The notes: generated by a model not told the origin, from the letters alone. Counted from the stretch's first letter, positions 34,629 to 48,080 are shown. The stretch is DNA of 64,000 nucleotides from Laguncularia racemosa (GCA_037954665.1 JBBMOL010000024.1:3509-67508), one strand, 5' to 3'. Program-made: numbers and translations.

Positions 34629-37600
34629 ATGAGAACTGTGGAGCTACAACCACCACCATCCCAAAACCCGAACCCACAACCCGATATCGATGAAGACAAG
34701 CTCTCGCCCATCGAGGAGGTCCGTCTAACGGTGTCTAATACGGATGACCCAAGCCTGCCAATATGGACCTTCAGGATGTGGCTCCTGGGCCTGGTTTTAT
34801 GTGCACTCCTATCTTTCCTAAGCCAGTTCTTTTCATACCGTACAGATTCACTCTTCATTCCACAGATTATTGTCCAAGTGGTAACCCTGCCAATTGGCCG
34901 GTTCATGGCAGCGGCTCTCCCTGAAACCAAGTTCCGGTTACCTGGGTTGGGGGACCGGATGTTTCACTCAATCCCGGTCCGTTTAACGTGAAGGAACATT
35001 TGCTGATCTCAATATTTGCAAATGGTGGAGCAGCATCAGCTTATGCTGTTGGAATTGTAACTATTATCAAGCTTTCTATGGCAGGAGCATCACCTTTGTT
35101 GCTGGATGGCTTCTCGTTATCACAAAACAGGTCAATCGTATTATCTCTTTTTTCTTTTTTCTTTTTTTCAACTACATATATATTATACGTACTCAAATAT
35201 ATTAACAATGGTACTTTAGGTCGCATAATAATAAGTCTAATAAGGAAAATTTTGTATTTTCATATATTTACGCCTTTTCTTTTTTAAAAAAAAATGTGTA
35301 TAGTTAATTTTAAAAATATAAAAGTTCTCTTTTCAACACTTAGATTATATATTAAAAAAGGAAAAATTGAATATACTCTATTAAAGTAGGAGAAGGGTGA
35401 TGGTAAACTATGCAGTAAAACCATGGTAGAAAAATTGAATATACTTGATGCTAATAAATGTAGTAAGTTTTAATTTAATTTCTCTATAGCTTTGATGGCA
35501 CATTTTCTTGATGTTAGAAGACTTAAAACTTCAATTCATGAATTATATATCCATCATACTATTAAAGCCGCTGAAATTTCGGGTGAATGGTAATTAAAGA
35601 GTCGACGAAGTGTCAATTTCTATTAATGGAGATTGATTAGAGAAAGGAAAATGAAATTTGCAGGTGTTAGGTTAGGGCTATTGAGGAAGTATGTTGTTAA
35701 CCAGCCCACATGTCATTAAATTTAATTCAGTATGTACTCCTTAAATTTAATTCAGTACTTCGTCTATTTTCGTTATGAATCACAATTGTCTAGTCAGTTT
35801 GCTTAGCTCTTACATCCAGTGCCATTCCCCTGTGGACAGAAGGGCTGTTAGAGGCGAAGAAGAAGGGACAAATCTGTTAAAATCAACAAGTTTATAGATA
35901 GGTTCTAATTTTCTTTTCTTTCTTTTAAAAAAATAGATAAATTTCTAAGGGTTAATTTTTTTTTTTTTTTTTTAAAAAAAGATGTGTTAAATCTGAACCA
36001 AATTAAACTGAACATACATCCAATTCCTTTTCCAAATCGGTTTAAAAAATTTCACTTGCTAAACCAAAGATAAATATTTCAGGTTCAATTCACAAGGGTA
36101 AGAGGTTTTAGATTGAAACAACAAAAAATAATAGAACCATATCAATCTTTGACCCTGATAAGAAGGGACCAATTATCAAACAAGGAATTAACCAAGGACC
36201 ATAGGTTTAGTGAAGTATACTTTATAATATGATTATAGATGATAATAGAATTAAATAACATTGAATATATCTTAATAAATTATATATATAGAAAACACAG
36301 TTGTATTGAGAAAATCTAAAGATTTCCTACAGTCCCTTATAACTACTGGAAATAATCATTAAGAACGATAAAGAAAATAACAACAAATGAAAGTATAACT
36401 CACATAAAATTTTTTCCTATGCAGGGCATTGCATGAAAAAGAAGAGCAGCGCATGTCAAGGAAAAAGTTCTTCCTCATTGCTTTGCTTTGCAGTTTTTTC
36501 TGGTATGTTTTTCCAGGATGCCTTTTCACTGCACTAACAAAACATATCATGGATTTTCTGGATCTTCTCCAAGTCAGTCACGACTCAGTAAATTGGGCCT
36601 GGAATGCAAGGTCTAGGCCTTAGAGTCTTCACACTTGACTGGACAGCAGTGGCATCCTTCTTGGTCAGCCCTCTCGTCACCCCTTTTTTTGCCATTGTCA
36701 ATGTTTTCGTAGGATACACATTGCTCATTCCCTATTTTTTCCTCACACTTGTTCACCGCACAAGGTCAAATATACAACATATCAGCTATTGTAAATGATA
36801 AATTTGAGTTGGATATGCCAAAATACAAGGAGCAAGGACGAATTCATTTGAGCACGTTCTTTGCACTCACATATGGGTTTGCGTTTGCCACCATTGCATC
36901 CATGCCTACTCATGTGGCTCTATTTTATGAAGGTATTATTCTTATCGTAACATTTGTATCATTACATGACCATTATATTGAATCTTCTGCAAATCATAAA
37001 GATCATGATTTTTCTCTATATGTTGGGTAAGAAAGAATGACTTAGAATTTTACTGAAATCTGCTAGAATGTAAATATGCCTCCATAACATGCATGCAGTT
37101 ACTAGTAATTGTTTCCGCATACTGTATAATATTCTTTTCTGAATTTTTATCAAATTTTATCCATGGAGAAATTACATTGTTCTTCTATTTCTACCCACAT
37201 GCTATTACAAGTGCATCACCTCCCAGTTTTCCTATTTGTTTCAGTGTCCAGTGCAATTCTCATGGCTGAAAGAGACTTTTTCAAATAAAATAGGAAAAGA
37301 AGCAATGCCAATTTCCACTGTAGGCAGAAAATGTTCATGAAAGAAACTTTTAAAGTTATAACTGAATTGCTTGCATTTGATCAGAGAAATCATTGGGCGC
37401 TACCATGCTTCTTACAAAGGAAAAGAAGATATCCACACAAAATTAATGCTACAATACAAAGACATACCTGCCTGGTGGTTCCACCCATTGCTCATTATAA
37501 CCCTTGTCGTAGCTCTAATACTACGCATCTTCTTGAATGATCAGGTTCAAATGCCCTGGTGGGGACTCCTCTTTGCGAGTGCAATGGCTTTTGTGTTCAC

Positions 37601-38996
37601 CCTTCCCATTAGCATTATTACGGCAACAACAAACCAGGTAGATAGCTTTTATCATTAGAAGATGTCCCTCAATAATCAGCAAATTTAAGTTAGGCTGAGC
37701 ATTTGCAGTAGCCATTCCAGTGTTTTCATATCTACTAACCCAGCAAATCATTTGCCCTTCAGACACCAGGGTTGAACATCATCAGAGAGTATATTATGGG
37801 TATCATATATCCAGGAAGGCCAATAGCCAATTTGCGCTTCAAAGCCCATGGTTATATGAGCCTGGATCAAGCAGTGTCATTACTCAATGATTTCAAGCTG
37901 GGACATTATATGAAGATACCCCCAAGATCAATGTTCTTAGTTCAGGTACATTATCCAATATACAATTCTTCTTTATCATTATCCAACATACAATTCTTCT
38001 TATCTATAATAAAAAAGAATGAAAGAGAAGAAAAAAGACATAAGAACGACATGTGGAATGGCTATACATTCAAATATTACATCAATCCAGATAATAAGAC
38101 ATTAAGATATACAAAGAAAAACAAATTCACTATTACCCCACACTCCAATGTCAGCAGACCCATCTTAGCAGGAAACAGTTAGCATACACAGTAACTATAG
38201 TTAGAAACATTTCCCTACTTTCCTTTTTTTATCTCATACAAACTATCATGACTCAAATCGAACAACTGAAGCCCTCCCTTCAATTTAGACAGAGTTGAAA
38301 CCCCAGCTTAGGGTTCATACTACTCTTTTTAAGAAACTAATGATATATGTAATTAATTATACTTGCATGTTTTTTCCACAGTTCATAGGAACCATTCTTG
38401 CTGGAACAATCAACATTTCAGTGGCATGGTGGTTGCTTAACTCTATAACCAACATATGCCAATATGAGAAACTTCCGCCAGGCAGTCCTTGGACATGTCC
38501 TGGTGACAGAGTTTTCTTTGATGCATCTGTTATATGGGGGGTGGTGGGACCTAAAAGAATCTTTGGAAAACTTGGAAATTATCAAGCCATGAATTGGTTT
38601 TTCCTGGTAGGTGTATTGGGACCACTAATCGTGTGGTTGCTGCACAAGGCATTCCCCAAGCAAACTTGGATTCCTCTGATTAATTTTCCGGTCTTACTAG
38701 GAGCAACAGGAATGATGCCACCAGCAACTCCATTAAATTACAATTCATGGATCCTAGTTGGAACAATTTTCAACTTCTTCATATTCCACTATCGAAAACA
38801 GTGGTGGCAGAGATACAATTATGTCCTTTCTGCAGCCCTAGATGCAGGAGTGGCATTTATGGTTGCACTCCAATACTTCTCTGTGGGGATTGAGGAAAAA
38901 AGCGTACCCTGGTGGGGAACAGATGGAGAACATTGTGAGTTAGCAAGTTGTCCAAAAGCCAAAGGAATATCAGTGAATGGATGCCCAGTAAAGTAG
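34629..38996 (+). pseudogene. Oligopeptide transporter (OPT family) pseudogene
   Basis: The parts match plant OPT proteins, multi-pass membrane carriers that move oligopeptides or metal complexes with protons. Exon 1 (34629-35130) has SPIEEVRLTV and the NPGPFN hallmark. Exon 2 is 36425-36932. Exon 3 is 37387-37637 (YKGKEDIH, ending in the ITATTNQ strand). Exon 4 (37763-37945) carries the KIPPRSM hallmark. Exon 5 (38382-38996) reads cleanly to TAG, ending in the Cys-rich tail NGCPVK. Exons 3-5 are intact with proper splice sites. Exons 1-2 are not: frameshifts occur near 34966 and 35071, a one-base shift near 36537 and a TAA at 36589-36591 hit exon 2, about 25 codons are lost near 36745, and the roughly 33-residue exon expected between exons 1 and 2 was not found. 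The best match from memory is the OPT1/OPT5 group. Confidence 0.88.
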
Positions 38997-39655
38997 TAAT
39001 TGTAGCATTCTCTAAATTTGAAATGTAAAGTTTACACCTTGGCATTTAAAGAAAATGATGGTTGCATTTTGATAGCTATTAGGGCAAGTGATGTAAAAGC
39101 ATCATATGCAGAATGTATATGAGAGTAAGTTCCCAGAGTCACAACCTTAAATTACAACCAGTAGCACAAACAGCAAAATAGCAAATGTTTTCATGCATTT
39201 TCTCAACTTGATGTATTCATTCAAGGCAAAGCAGACAGATCGGACCATACTCATCTTCCTTATCCTTATTATGATAAATGGGAAATGGAGAACCTCCCTC
39301 ACCACCCTATGCTAGGATTTATCACTATTATGTGTACCATCATTATTTGATACAGCATCTACCCAGCATTTTATATATGATAAATAAAAAATGAAAATAG
39401 TAGATATCCTAATCACCTTACCACTTGCACCTGTGACTCCATGCTTGCTCATTCTGTCACGCTTTAGAGAGAGCTCAGCTCTCTATGAAAAATGCACCCT
39501 TTTATCCCTCTACCCCTTACATGTATCCAATTTCATTGTCACTATCCTCACTATTCCATGTCCTCAAAAGTCAGAATTGTCTAAGTTTTTACACTTTTGA
39601 CTTTTTTGTGGTGGATCATGTTCAGAGACCTAATCTTCTATGATTTCTTACATCA
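38997..39655. other. 3' flank of the OPT pseudogene
   Basis: This is AT-rich DNA without a recognised gene. It lies between two convergent genes, so it probably holds the former OPT 3' UTR. Several AATAAA-like words occur (for example about 39382), but none can be assigned. Confidence 0.4.
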
Positions 39656-39930
39656 GCAGCCCATAAAGCAAAACAAGAATAATATTCAACAGAAGCATTT
39701 CAATATACATTAAACAGGCAAACAGGAGTGAATTCATGCAATATGCGTGAAATGCTGTCAACTTGAGCTTTATACAAGAATAATACCTATACAATCTTTT
39801 ATTTAGATCTGCAGCCCTAAAGCAATACTAGAATAATATTCAACAGAAGAATTTCAATATAAATTAAACAGGCATTCAAGAGTAAATTCATGCTTATAAC
39901 AATTGCATGTAGCACCGTCAACTTGAGCTT
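39656..39930 (+). repeat. Two-unit direct repeat, 155-bp period
   Basis: Bases 39656-39775 and 39811-39930 share GCAGCCC, 'GAATAATATTCAACAGAAG', TTAAACAGGCA, ATTCATGC and CAACTTGAGCTT in order. It lies just downstream (on the minus strand) of the intact gene at 40158-44038. Confidence 0.8.
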
Positions 39931-40157
39931 ATTATATTTAGTTCACAATATTCACAGGATTCATGCATACAATGTTGGCAAGTTTGCTGAACAATAGTTG
40001 ATAGCAAGGGTAATTTAACAGTAAAAACAGACCATCATAGATAAGTGAAGCAGCTGTCTACTTCTCTCTATCTCTCTCTCTCTCTCTCTATCTCTGTGTG
40101 TGCACCCATGCATGCATGTGCTATGTACATATGCACAATAACTTATTTACTCATGAG

Positions 40158-43100
40158 TCATGACGTATTCACAGCAAGCCAACGGTTGTACTCATCCATC
40201 CTTATTATGAAGGAACTAGAACTGGGTGTTCCTCCACCACCATACGCCTGCACATATATCATTTAACAGTGTCATTCGTAAACAAACTGGTCATATTGAT
40301 GACAGAGTGTCAGCACAGATGTTAACCTTTGCAATTTCAGAAGTATCTGTGGCTCCATCTGTGCTCCTTAAACACATCTTAAGATTACTTCGTTGCATAT
40401 ATATGACGGCTCCTATAGGCCTGCAATTTACATAAATGTTAACTTTTGTGTAATGAACAAAATGTCATTGCTGTCTATATTTTACATAAAAGTGAAATAA
40501 ATGCTTTGGCATAGTAGTCAAACAAGACTGTAGATATAGAACCCAAATCTATAATGATTGACTACCAGAACAAACTGACATTAAGAAATCATCTAAGCCC
40601 AAACCGAAAACAGCATCTTCCTGTCAACTGTCAAACTAGCCAATCAAATCAATGATGAAGAAGATGGAACCATAGTCATGATGAATAAGGATAGACATCA
40701 AGCAGTAACTTGTTTCAGCAGTTCTCATCTTTTTTGTTTTCACAATTTTGCTTCCTGAGAAAGCCACTTTTTTGGAAGTTATAAGATAATGTCCATATAA
40801 TGCTAAGTCAAATCATCCAAAGTCAGTTAAATGAATACGATCTTGAAACTCCATTCAACCACATAAAGGGCCTAACAAGGAGCATAAATTTCAACCATTT
40901 CATGTGTACAGACAAAGACTTCTCAGGAGTTTCTTTCAAAGGGTCTCATATGTCAACTAGTCAAGTAAAATCAATTGTTGCTCACAAATTAATGTGATAT
41001 TCCATCTTGTCTGAATAAGGGCCTCATCCCCATCATTCCACCAGATGTTTGATCTTCGTGCTTAATATTAAGTTTCTTGTTTTTATTTTCTGGATAATTA
41101 ATACTAAGTTTCTTCTTCTTAGTGCTTTCTTCTTTCTTCATTTTTCATTTTTTTTCTTTTTTTTTTTTTTCCATTCATACTTACTGTAGACATCAAAAAG
41201 AAAAAGACTGGGGTACCTCAAACCAGATGCAGCACTTTTTAAACTAAGTTGCTTGCCAAGTTCATCACTTAAGTGAGCATTCCCATCTACCCTGACACCC
41301 TGAATTTCAAGGATTGTTATATGGATGCCAAAATTATTCCTCAAATAAGTTGGAGACCTAAAGCTATAGAAGACTGCACAAAAAGTGAGAAATTTGGAAG
41401 AAATATGAAAATTAAAATTACCAAACACTCTCCATAAAATCCTCTGCCCAAATGAACTTTGAAGACCTTATCCATAAATGTAGAGGCAAAATTCTTCATC
41501 AATGAGACATGAGTATTTCCTCTTGCAATTAAATCCTCAGGACTCATCTTCACTAGCTGCCAGAGAACAAAAAATTGGACCATTCAAGAGATATCAGCAT
41601 TGAGTAGGAGATTGCAGAGGAGATGGACTTAAAACAAGAAGCAAAAGGACGGAAAAGAAGGTTTAACTTTTAACAATAGAAAGCCAGCCTTTTGGTAGAG
41701 ATGATAAATAAAAGCCAACAACCTGCTATCTTACAAATGACTGACTAGCTGGGAAACCTTCTCTTATTTTTCATGTCTTCTAAATATGTTAAGGATAAGA
41801 GTGAATCATTTTGCAAAAATTAAATGGAATAAATATATGTATATATGGCTAATACAGGAAATACGAAATCTTCTGCTTCTGCTGAGATGATTTATGAGCT
41901 TCTTATATTTTCCCATCCTAATGGGAACCATTTATTTCAAGGGCAGACTCTAGTTGAATGCCAAAACATTTTAAATCTTTGAAAAACCCTAAATACTGAA
42001 GAATTGCAACAAATGGAACCACCATTGAGTCTGACAATTCCTCCTTGATTGCACACTAACACGAAACTTTTCAACAAGGGAAATTCTAAGGTCATATTGA
42101 TCTACTATTAACAGAAAAATCTGAAGTAACAGTTTCAAAAATTAAAGAGATTTTGGAGGAGCATATATATGATAATACATGTACAATGTGAAAATGTAGG
42201 AACTGTAAATCAGCTTAATGACGCTGCCTAGGCATCCCAATGCCAAGTCCATGTAACTAACCAGGAGAACTTAGTTGAAAGTTCAAACCTGTTCAAAGAT
42301 GAACGGATTAATGATGCAATTCAACTTTGAGCGCCAATCCAGCAATCCAATGTTAAATAACCTGATATCTGGAAAGGTCCAACGACGAAGATCCGCATCC
42401 TCAATGTACTTGAGAGCCCTTTCTATACGATCTTTGTCCTCTGGTTCTAAAAGACTTGCAGACAACCCCTGCTTCCAAGGAGATTGCAGAACTTCAGTCA
42501 TCAGTAATGCACCTTCCAATTAATGGCTCCATGTCAAATTGAGCTTACATTGATGGAACTGGTATTTGCAAGTTCAGCAGAGAAGTATTCATAGACTGCC
42601 ATGGAACTACTCTTCTCTGTATCATAATGAACAAGAAGATTCTCCAAACAGTCTTCCTTTGCAGGAACATGAGAAAGCATTGATATCCGGTGTTCAAATG
42701 CTCTTACCCTAATTATATATCAAGTTTTGTTACAATAGCTACATGAGCAACTCTTCGCAAAATCTCAAAGGGTGCTGAGTTGGAATGCCATTCTACATAA
42801 TCTATATATATAGATGATTATATAGATATAGAAATAGATTTATAGACAGAACCATCAAATGAGTTAAAATAATGAATTTATAAAAGATGCAGGGAATCTG
42901 AAATTTGTTACTACTTGCATGAACTTTGCTGACAAAGTTCCACAGCAAATCCTTTAGGACCGAGAAAATCAAGAAGATAGCATCTCTCTAACCCCTCAAT
43001 CAGCAGATCTTCAATCCTGCAGTTTAAACAGAACACAAATATTTCCATAAGTTAGTTAAAACAAGTCCTTTTTCAATATTTTGGCCTTTTCTAACATTTT

Positions 43101-44038
43101 GGCAGTTTTCATGAAAAGAGAAATAGGCAGAAATAAGCGAAAGTATAGAGATATGAGCCTAAAAGAGAATGAGTACAATTTTCATCTTTTGTTTGTTAAT
43201 GTTGTAAGGAAATGGAAGGAAATGAATAAGCATACTTTCTTTTCCCTTGTTTGTTTGGTATTACAAAAGCAATGAAGTGTTTGTTGGACAAAATCACCCC
43301 AATTTTATTTTAGTATACAGAGGGGGTTGTTTTGCTATCTTACTCTCGTTTCCACCCATTTTCGATAAGCTCCAAAATGAAACTATTCCCACGATTTTCT
43401 TCCACTTCCACACAATTTGGCTCTTCATTTAATTTAGCAGACATAAGACTACTCTCCATTTCCCTTCATTTTCACTCATTTCCAACTATCCAGACACACG
43501 CTTAGCTTAGGGTTCCTTTGTTTCACGAAACATACTGAAACTTTCTACAAGAAACTATCAACTAACTTTTTACATGCTCTCATACCATTTCGTGAAACTA
43601 TTCTCGACAAGCAAATGTTTCCATATCAAAAGGAATTTCGTTATTTCCATTTTCATTTCTCTTTTTAATCGTATCGACTACTGTGAGAAAGTTAACTAAA
43701 AGAAAAATACCAAACCCCTAAACCCTGACATTATCCGCAAATTCATAATAATAATAAACAATCAAACACAATAACTCTAGAGAGAGAGAGAGAGAGAGAG
43801 ACCGGAAAGGTTCGACGAAAGAGAAAGGCAAGATGAGGCAAGGGAGGTTGAGGCGAGAGTGGAATAGGTGAGCGAAGAGAGCAGAGAAAGCACCGGAGAA
43901 GGATGGGTAATTATACAGTGCGATGTTCCTTACATTCTCTTCTCTTGCTCTTGCAATGGCTTCCAAAGCAGCGTCCGACCTAAACGATCGGCCGGTTGTG
44001 TTGATCCTTTCGGGAATGAAACGCAGCACCGAACGCAT
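40158..44038 (-). CDS. Intact 8-exon conserved plant protein, 359 aa, possible DHH/DHHA1-like fold
   Basis: Exons in order are 44038-43803, 43016-42915, 42708-42549, 42468-42289, 41556-41422, 41299-41217, 40420-40327 and 40247-40158. All introns are GT-AG, phases agree, and the sum is 1080 bases: 359 codons plus TGA. Two introns are only about 80 bases. The start is the ATG at 44038, after an in-frame GTG. I recognise the protein as a conserved plant family of unknown function. Key blocks are NIALYNYPSFSGAFSALFAH (residues 38-57), DLRRWTFPDIRLFNIGL, LGRGFYGECL and the C-terminal AYGGGGTPSSSSFI. The first and last recall the N-terminal strand-loop and the GGGH loop of DHH/DHHA1 phosphoesterases, but the metal-binding Asp/His residues are not obvious, so catalysis is doubtful. 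It is convergent with the OPT pseudogene. Confidence 0.88.
43195..43505. mobile_element. MITE-like insertion in intron 1 of the intact gene
   Basis: The left side has 'GGAAATGGAAGGAAATGAA' and CTTGTTTGTTTGGTA. The right side has the inverse words CATTTCCCTTCATTTTC and CCAGACACACGC. The layout resembles a short inverted-repeat transposon, but the ends and target site are not settled. It lies wholly in the intron 43017-43802 and does not touch the coding sequence. Confidence 0.4.
43777..43800. repeat. GA/CT microsatellite at intron 1 donor
   Basis: On the minus strand a CT run follows directly after the exon 1 donor CCG|GT, so the 5' end of the intron is pyrimidine-rich. This is unusual but compatible with splicing. 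Confidence 0.8.
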
Positions 44039-44099
44039 CACTGCGTGTTCGACTGTTACGACTAGCGAAGGCCGCTTGGTTTGTGCACTGTTTGGGGAG

Positions 44100-46420
44100 T
44101 GTCAACTGTGAGACCCGCAGTCCGGAGAGCGGCACAGGTTGGGAGATTGTAGAGTATACCGTAAAGTTAAACGTGGAAAATAAAATATTATAATAATATA
44201 AAAATAAAAATTTAAAAAATTTAAAATTTAAAATATTAGAAAAATTATTTAAAAACCAAGCGCAAGCACACCCAGTACTCCAAGCTTGGACCGTTTTACT
44301 GTCCGATGGAATCATGAATCAGACAAGATGGAACGGTTATCGGAAAAAATTATGAATTAAATTGAAATCGAATTAAATTGTAATACAAACCTTCCCTTTT
44401 TCTTTTCTATTTCAATTTCTGGATTATTATATGATGATTTTTGAACTTTCCATATATAGAAATAGAAATAGAAAGATATAGACTCGAAATGACATCTGTT
44501 ATGTCAATGACACCAAAGGGATATTAAATGAATGGAATTGTGATATATATATATCATTAAAGTTTAGAAAATATATAATAAAAAAAATATTTTATATTAC
44601 TTATTTATTTATTTATTTATTGTATTTTCATTGAATAACTCAGTACTTATTTGATTTCATATTTTTACTTATTAAATGATATAAAGAAATAAAATTATTT
44701 AAAAAATAATAAATTTTTTTAAGTATATCAAATAAACATTAAAAATAGTAATTAATACTAAAAAAATGATAATGAATTTTATCTTTTTTACATCTAATAT
44801 AATTTTTCAAGATTTATTAGCTCGTATATAGAAAAAAAATTTAATAACATATATAATAATAGTTAAAATTATGTAGCAAATCACTTTTTTATATATATTT
44901 GAAAAAATTATGAACCAAACTGTATGATTACAATCCTTTTACTTTTTTAGTAATAATAATAAAAAAAAACCATTATATACAATTTAGTTTGGTTTCAGGG
45001 CTTGAATTATACTAAATCAAACTTTATCTACCCTTAACTCTTACCATAAAAAAAAAAAAAACACCTCCTACATATAATAAACCTTCGAATCTATTATGTC
45101 ACACCTTCAAATCATATTTTTACACTCAATTATATAATAAATAAAGGTATACAGGTCTTTTACAATTTACTCTTTTTTTTTTTTTTACTTTTTCCTTTTG
45201 ATTTTCTTATTATCTCTAAATAGAATTTTTTCTTTTTATTGCAATTTCTCTATTTTAAAAATTAAAATTGGGGGGGTGGGCATGACTCACTTTGGTATGA
45301 TGTACCCCTCTAAGTCGAACCAAACCTATTATAATGGTTTGGTTCTTTTTCTTATTTGAACATAACCTTATCTTACAGTTTAATTCATACTTAAAAAAAA
45401 AAAAAGATTTCATCCAATTCGGTTCATAGTTCAAACCAAAAACCTTAAATTGTTTAGGAGAAATACTCAAAATTCCACACGTCTTCATAACCATCAAAAC
45501 AAAAAAGCATTTTTGATGCAGTTTCGAGACCAAAAACTTGAAACTTTTTCTGGAGGTAACATTTTTCACATCTTACACAATTATTAAGGCACTACACATC
45601 TAAAATAACAATTGAGTCCTATTATGATTTGATTGGTATTTTAGAAGTTAGATAGCATCCAAATCAATATCAAAAAATAGAAAAGAGTCATTCTTTACTT
45701 ATTTCCAAAATTTACAAATTGTAAGCAGAATATTTGACTTCACACAATTTATTTATATTCTTATTTTGAGGTGAAAATACAAACACACAAACAAAAGAAA
45801 TTCATATTATTTAAAGAATGGTTTTATCATCAAATTTTCACAATCAAAATAATAATTACCAAAACTTATTTTTCTTTTTTACTATCTATAGTTCGGTTTG
45901 TAACTTTTTCGAACAAATAAAAAATCACTTCAATTTGTAATTTTTTCAAACCTAAAAAAAAATAATTTAAATCTAATTTACAATTTGATTTGGTTTAGTT
46001 CGGTCCAACTTGCGATTCGATCAATTTTCTTCCCAACTCTATTCAAAACAATAACAAAAATTTGTTTTTCCATGGAATATAAGTATTTGTCGTGATATTC
46101 ATCTTGATCTCCTACTTGCTAATCCTATAGGCAATTCATAAATACTTGTAAACATCTCATTTTTGCCCCCCACTAAATATATATATATAAATAAATAAAA
46201 ATAAAAAAAAATGAAACAAAGCTAAGTATACAAAATAATAATAATAATAATGAAAAAAAATGAAATTTCTTTATCAAAATAAAGATAATAATAAAAAATA
46301 TAAAATAAAATAAATAATAATATATATTTGGGTTTCAAAATTAAATTCAAAAACCTCAAAATAGAAAAAAAAAGTTAAGATATTAGGTTAATATATAATT
46401 TGTGTGTGGTAATAAACCGA
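44100..46420. other. Intergenic AT-rich DNA upstream of the intact gene
   Basis: The first few hundred bases should hold the promoter of the minus-strand gene, but no box can be assigned. Between about 44985 and 46050 words such as GGTTTGGTT, GGTTCGGTT and their complements recur, as in subterminal parts of hAT-like elements. No ends were found. A G-run occurs at 45271-45280. Confidence 0.4.
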
Positions 46421-46421
46421 A

Positions 46422-46520
46422 AAATGGGTCAGCTTAGCTGGTTCACATGTTTGCCTAAAACACATAGGAAGGCTCTTGGTCGTGAGTTCAAATCAAATCC
46501 TAAGAAAGGCACTTTGTGCT
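46422..46520 (+). other. tRNA-like A-box/B-box pair (SINE-like or LTR-internal)
   Basis: CAGCTTAGCTGGTTCACA resembles a Pol III A box (TRGYNNAGNNGG type). Some 45 bases on, GTGAGTTCAAATC resembles a B box (GWTCRANNC). No tRNA cloverleaf can be drawn. Such pairs occur in tRNA-derived SINEs and also within LTRs of some Ty3 elements. The second reading fits the downstream sequence. Confidence 0.35.
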
Positions 46521-48080
46521 CATTTCTTTTGTTTTGTCTCCAGCTGCCACATGGTAGCATCTGATTGGTAGAGACAAATCATGTGCAATGCACATGATTA
46601 TCTTCAACCTCCGGTCGAGAACGTCGGGGAAGAGATAAAGCTAGAATTTGACTGATTCAAGTCCATTTTTTAACACAAATCCAACAAGCTTTAGCTAAGA
46701 AATGATAAAAATCATCATATCAGTATGAATCTTAACTAAAAAATGGATAAACTTCAAGCTTCGATCTCATCTACCTCGCCGGCCAACCACGATTCAACCC
46801 TATCCCAAGCTTTAAACGTGATTTGGTTTCCACCACTATAAATAGGAGTTTGAAAAAATCAAGGGGTGGTTAGATTCATGTTTTAAAAAGCTCCTAATCA
46901 CTTCAACCGAGCCCCTTCTCTTTCTAGCAAAGCCGCCACAACTCCACCTTCTCTCTAAGTTTCTCACACAAGACACAATACCGAAGCAAGCTTATGGCAT
47001 CTCGTCATTTCTAGAAGTCTATAGATTCATAAAAGCCCAAGCTTTTCATTTAAGTTTGTCTTAACGACACAAATCGAAAACCATCAACCCCACATCATCA
47101 ACCACCTCCTACATCGCTAATTAGGTTAGCTTTTAGGTAAAAATAACACCAAATTTACCTTCTAAATCCTTGAGAACCTCGGTTTTGACTCCTTAGCAAG
47201 CTTTAATAGCCATCGGAACACCACCGACAAGGACCTTCCAACTGCCGTGCTTGTGATCATGATCGGAGTTCAACCCAAATCTAACCTAAACCAACCTGGC
47301 CAATGTCCAGGTTAGTGGATCTCATATTATTATTAATTTTAATTAACAATAATAGCAATAAATAAAAAATAAAAAAATAATAATGATAAAAGACATGTTT
47401 CTTTTTTAGAAATTCGTTTTGTTATTTAAAGAGAAATTTTCTATATATATATATGTTTACATATGTATAAAATATTTTATCGCCTAAAAAAAGGATTTTG
47501 ATAAAAAATAATAATAATTGACGTTTTTTCAAAATTAGAGGTTTTATTTTTTTTTAATTAAGAAATAAAGCTTAGGCTTAGAAATTTATTTAAATAAAAA
47601 TAAATGGTAATAAACGTATACCTAGCACATTTTCATAATTAAGAGTAAATAATCTACTAAAGTTTTATGAAACTGAACTACAACCTATTTGATCCCAAAT
47701 AACGGGTACGTAGACAACCTTATGGGGCAACTCTAAAAAAAATAAAAAAATATTTTGAAATCATTATTAGTATAATCATTATTTTGTTTTTATTTTTTTT
47801 AGTATTTTCTTTTATGCTAGAAAAAGGATATCATAAAATAAAAATATAATTCAAATTTTAGAAGATTAAGGTGGCAACTTTAGAGTTTTAATAGGATAGC
47901 TCTTGAGCTAAGAATCTTTGGCTTTTTTTTAAAAAAAAAAAAACGGTTTCATTGACTAGTATTCAAGTGAGAATTAATCTGCTAAGTTAATTCTAACTTA
48001 ACAATTTTTCCCAACTCCAGTTAGGTGGTGACTCCAAATAAATGATAAAAATAAATTTTTTATTTTTTCTAGTTCAAGTC
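46521..48080 (+). mobile_element. Degenerate LTR-like stretch
   Basis: A TATA-like box CTATAAATAGG lies at about 46837-46847, with a pyrimidine-rich leader after it. Phrases near the far end, ACGGGTACGTAGACAACC at about 47702 and GGTGGTGACTCCAAATAA at about 48024, are reminiscent of the 3' end of Ty3 LTRs and the region just before their primer site. No TG...CA borders or partner LTR were found, so the call is weak. Confidence 0.35.

Noticed and set aside
34601..34930. Minus-strand frame over OPT exon 1
   Set aside because: It is an antisense shadow. The plus strand encodes the clear OPT motifs.
42283..42519. Single-exon minus-strand gene
   Set aside because: It is exon 4 of the intact 8-exon gene plus read-through into an 80-base intron. 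The exon proper is 42289-42468.
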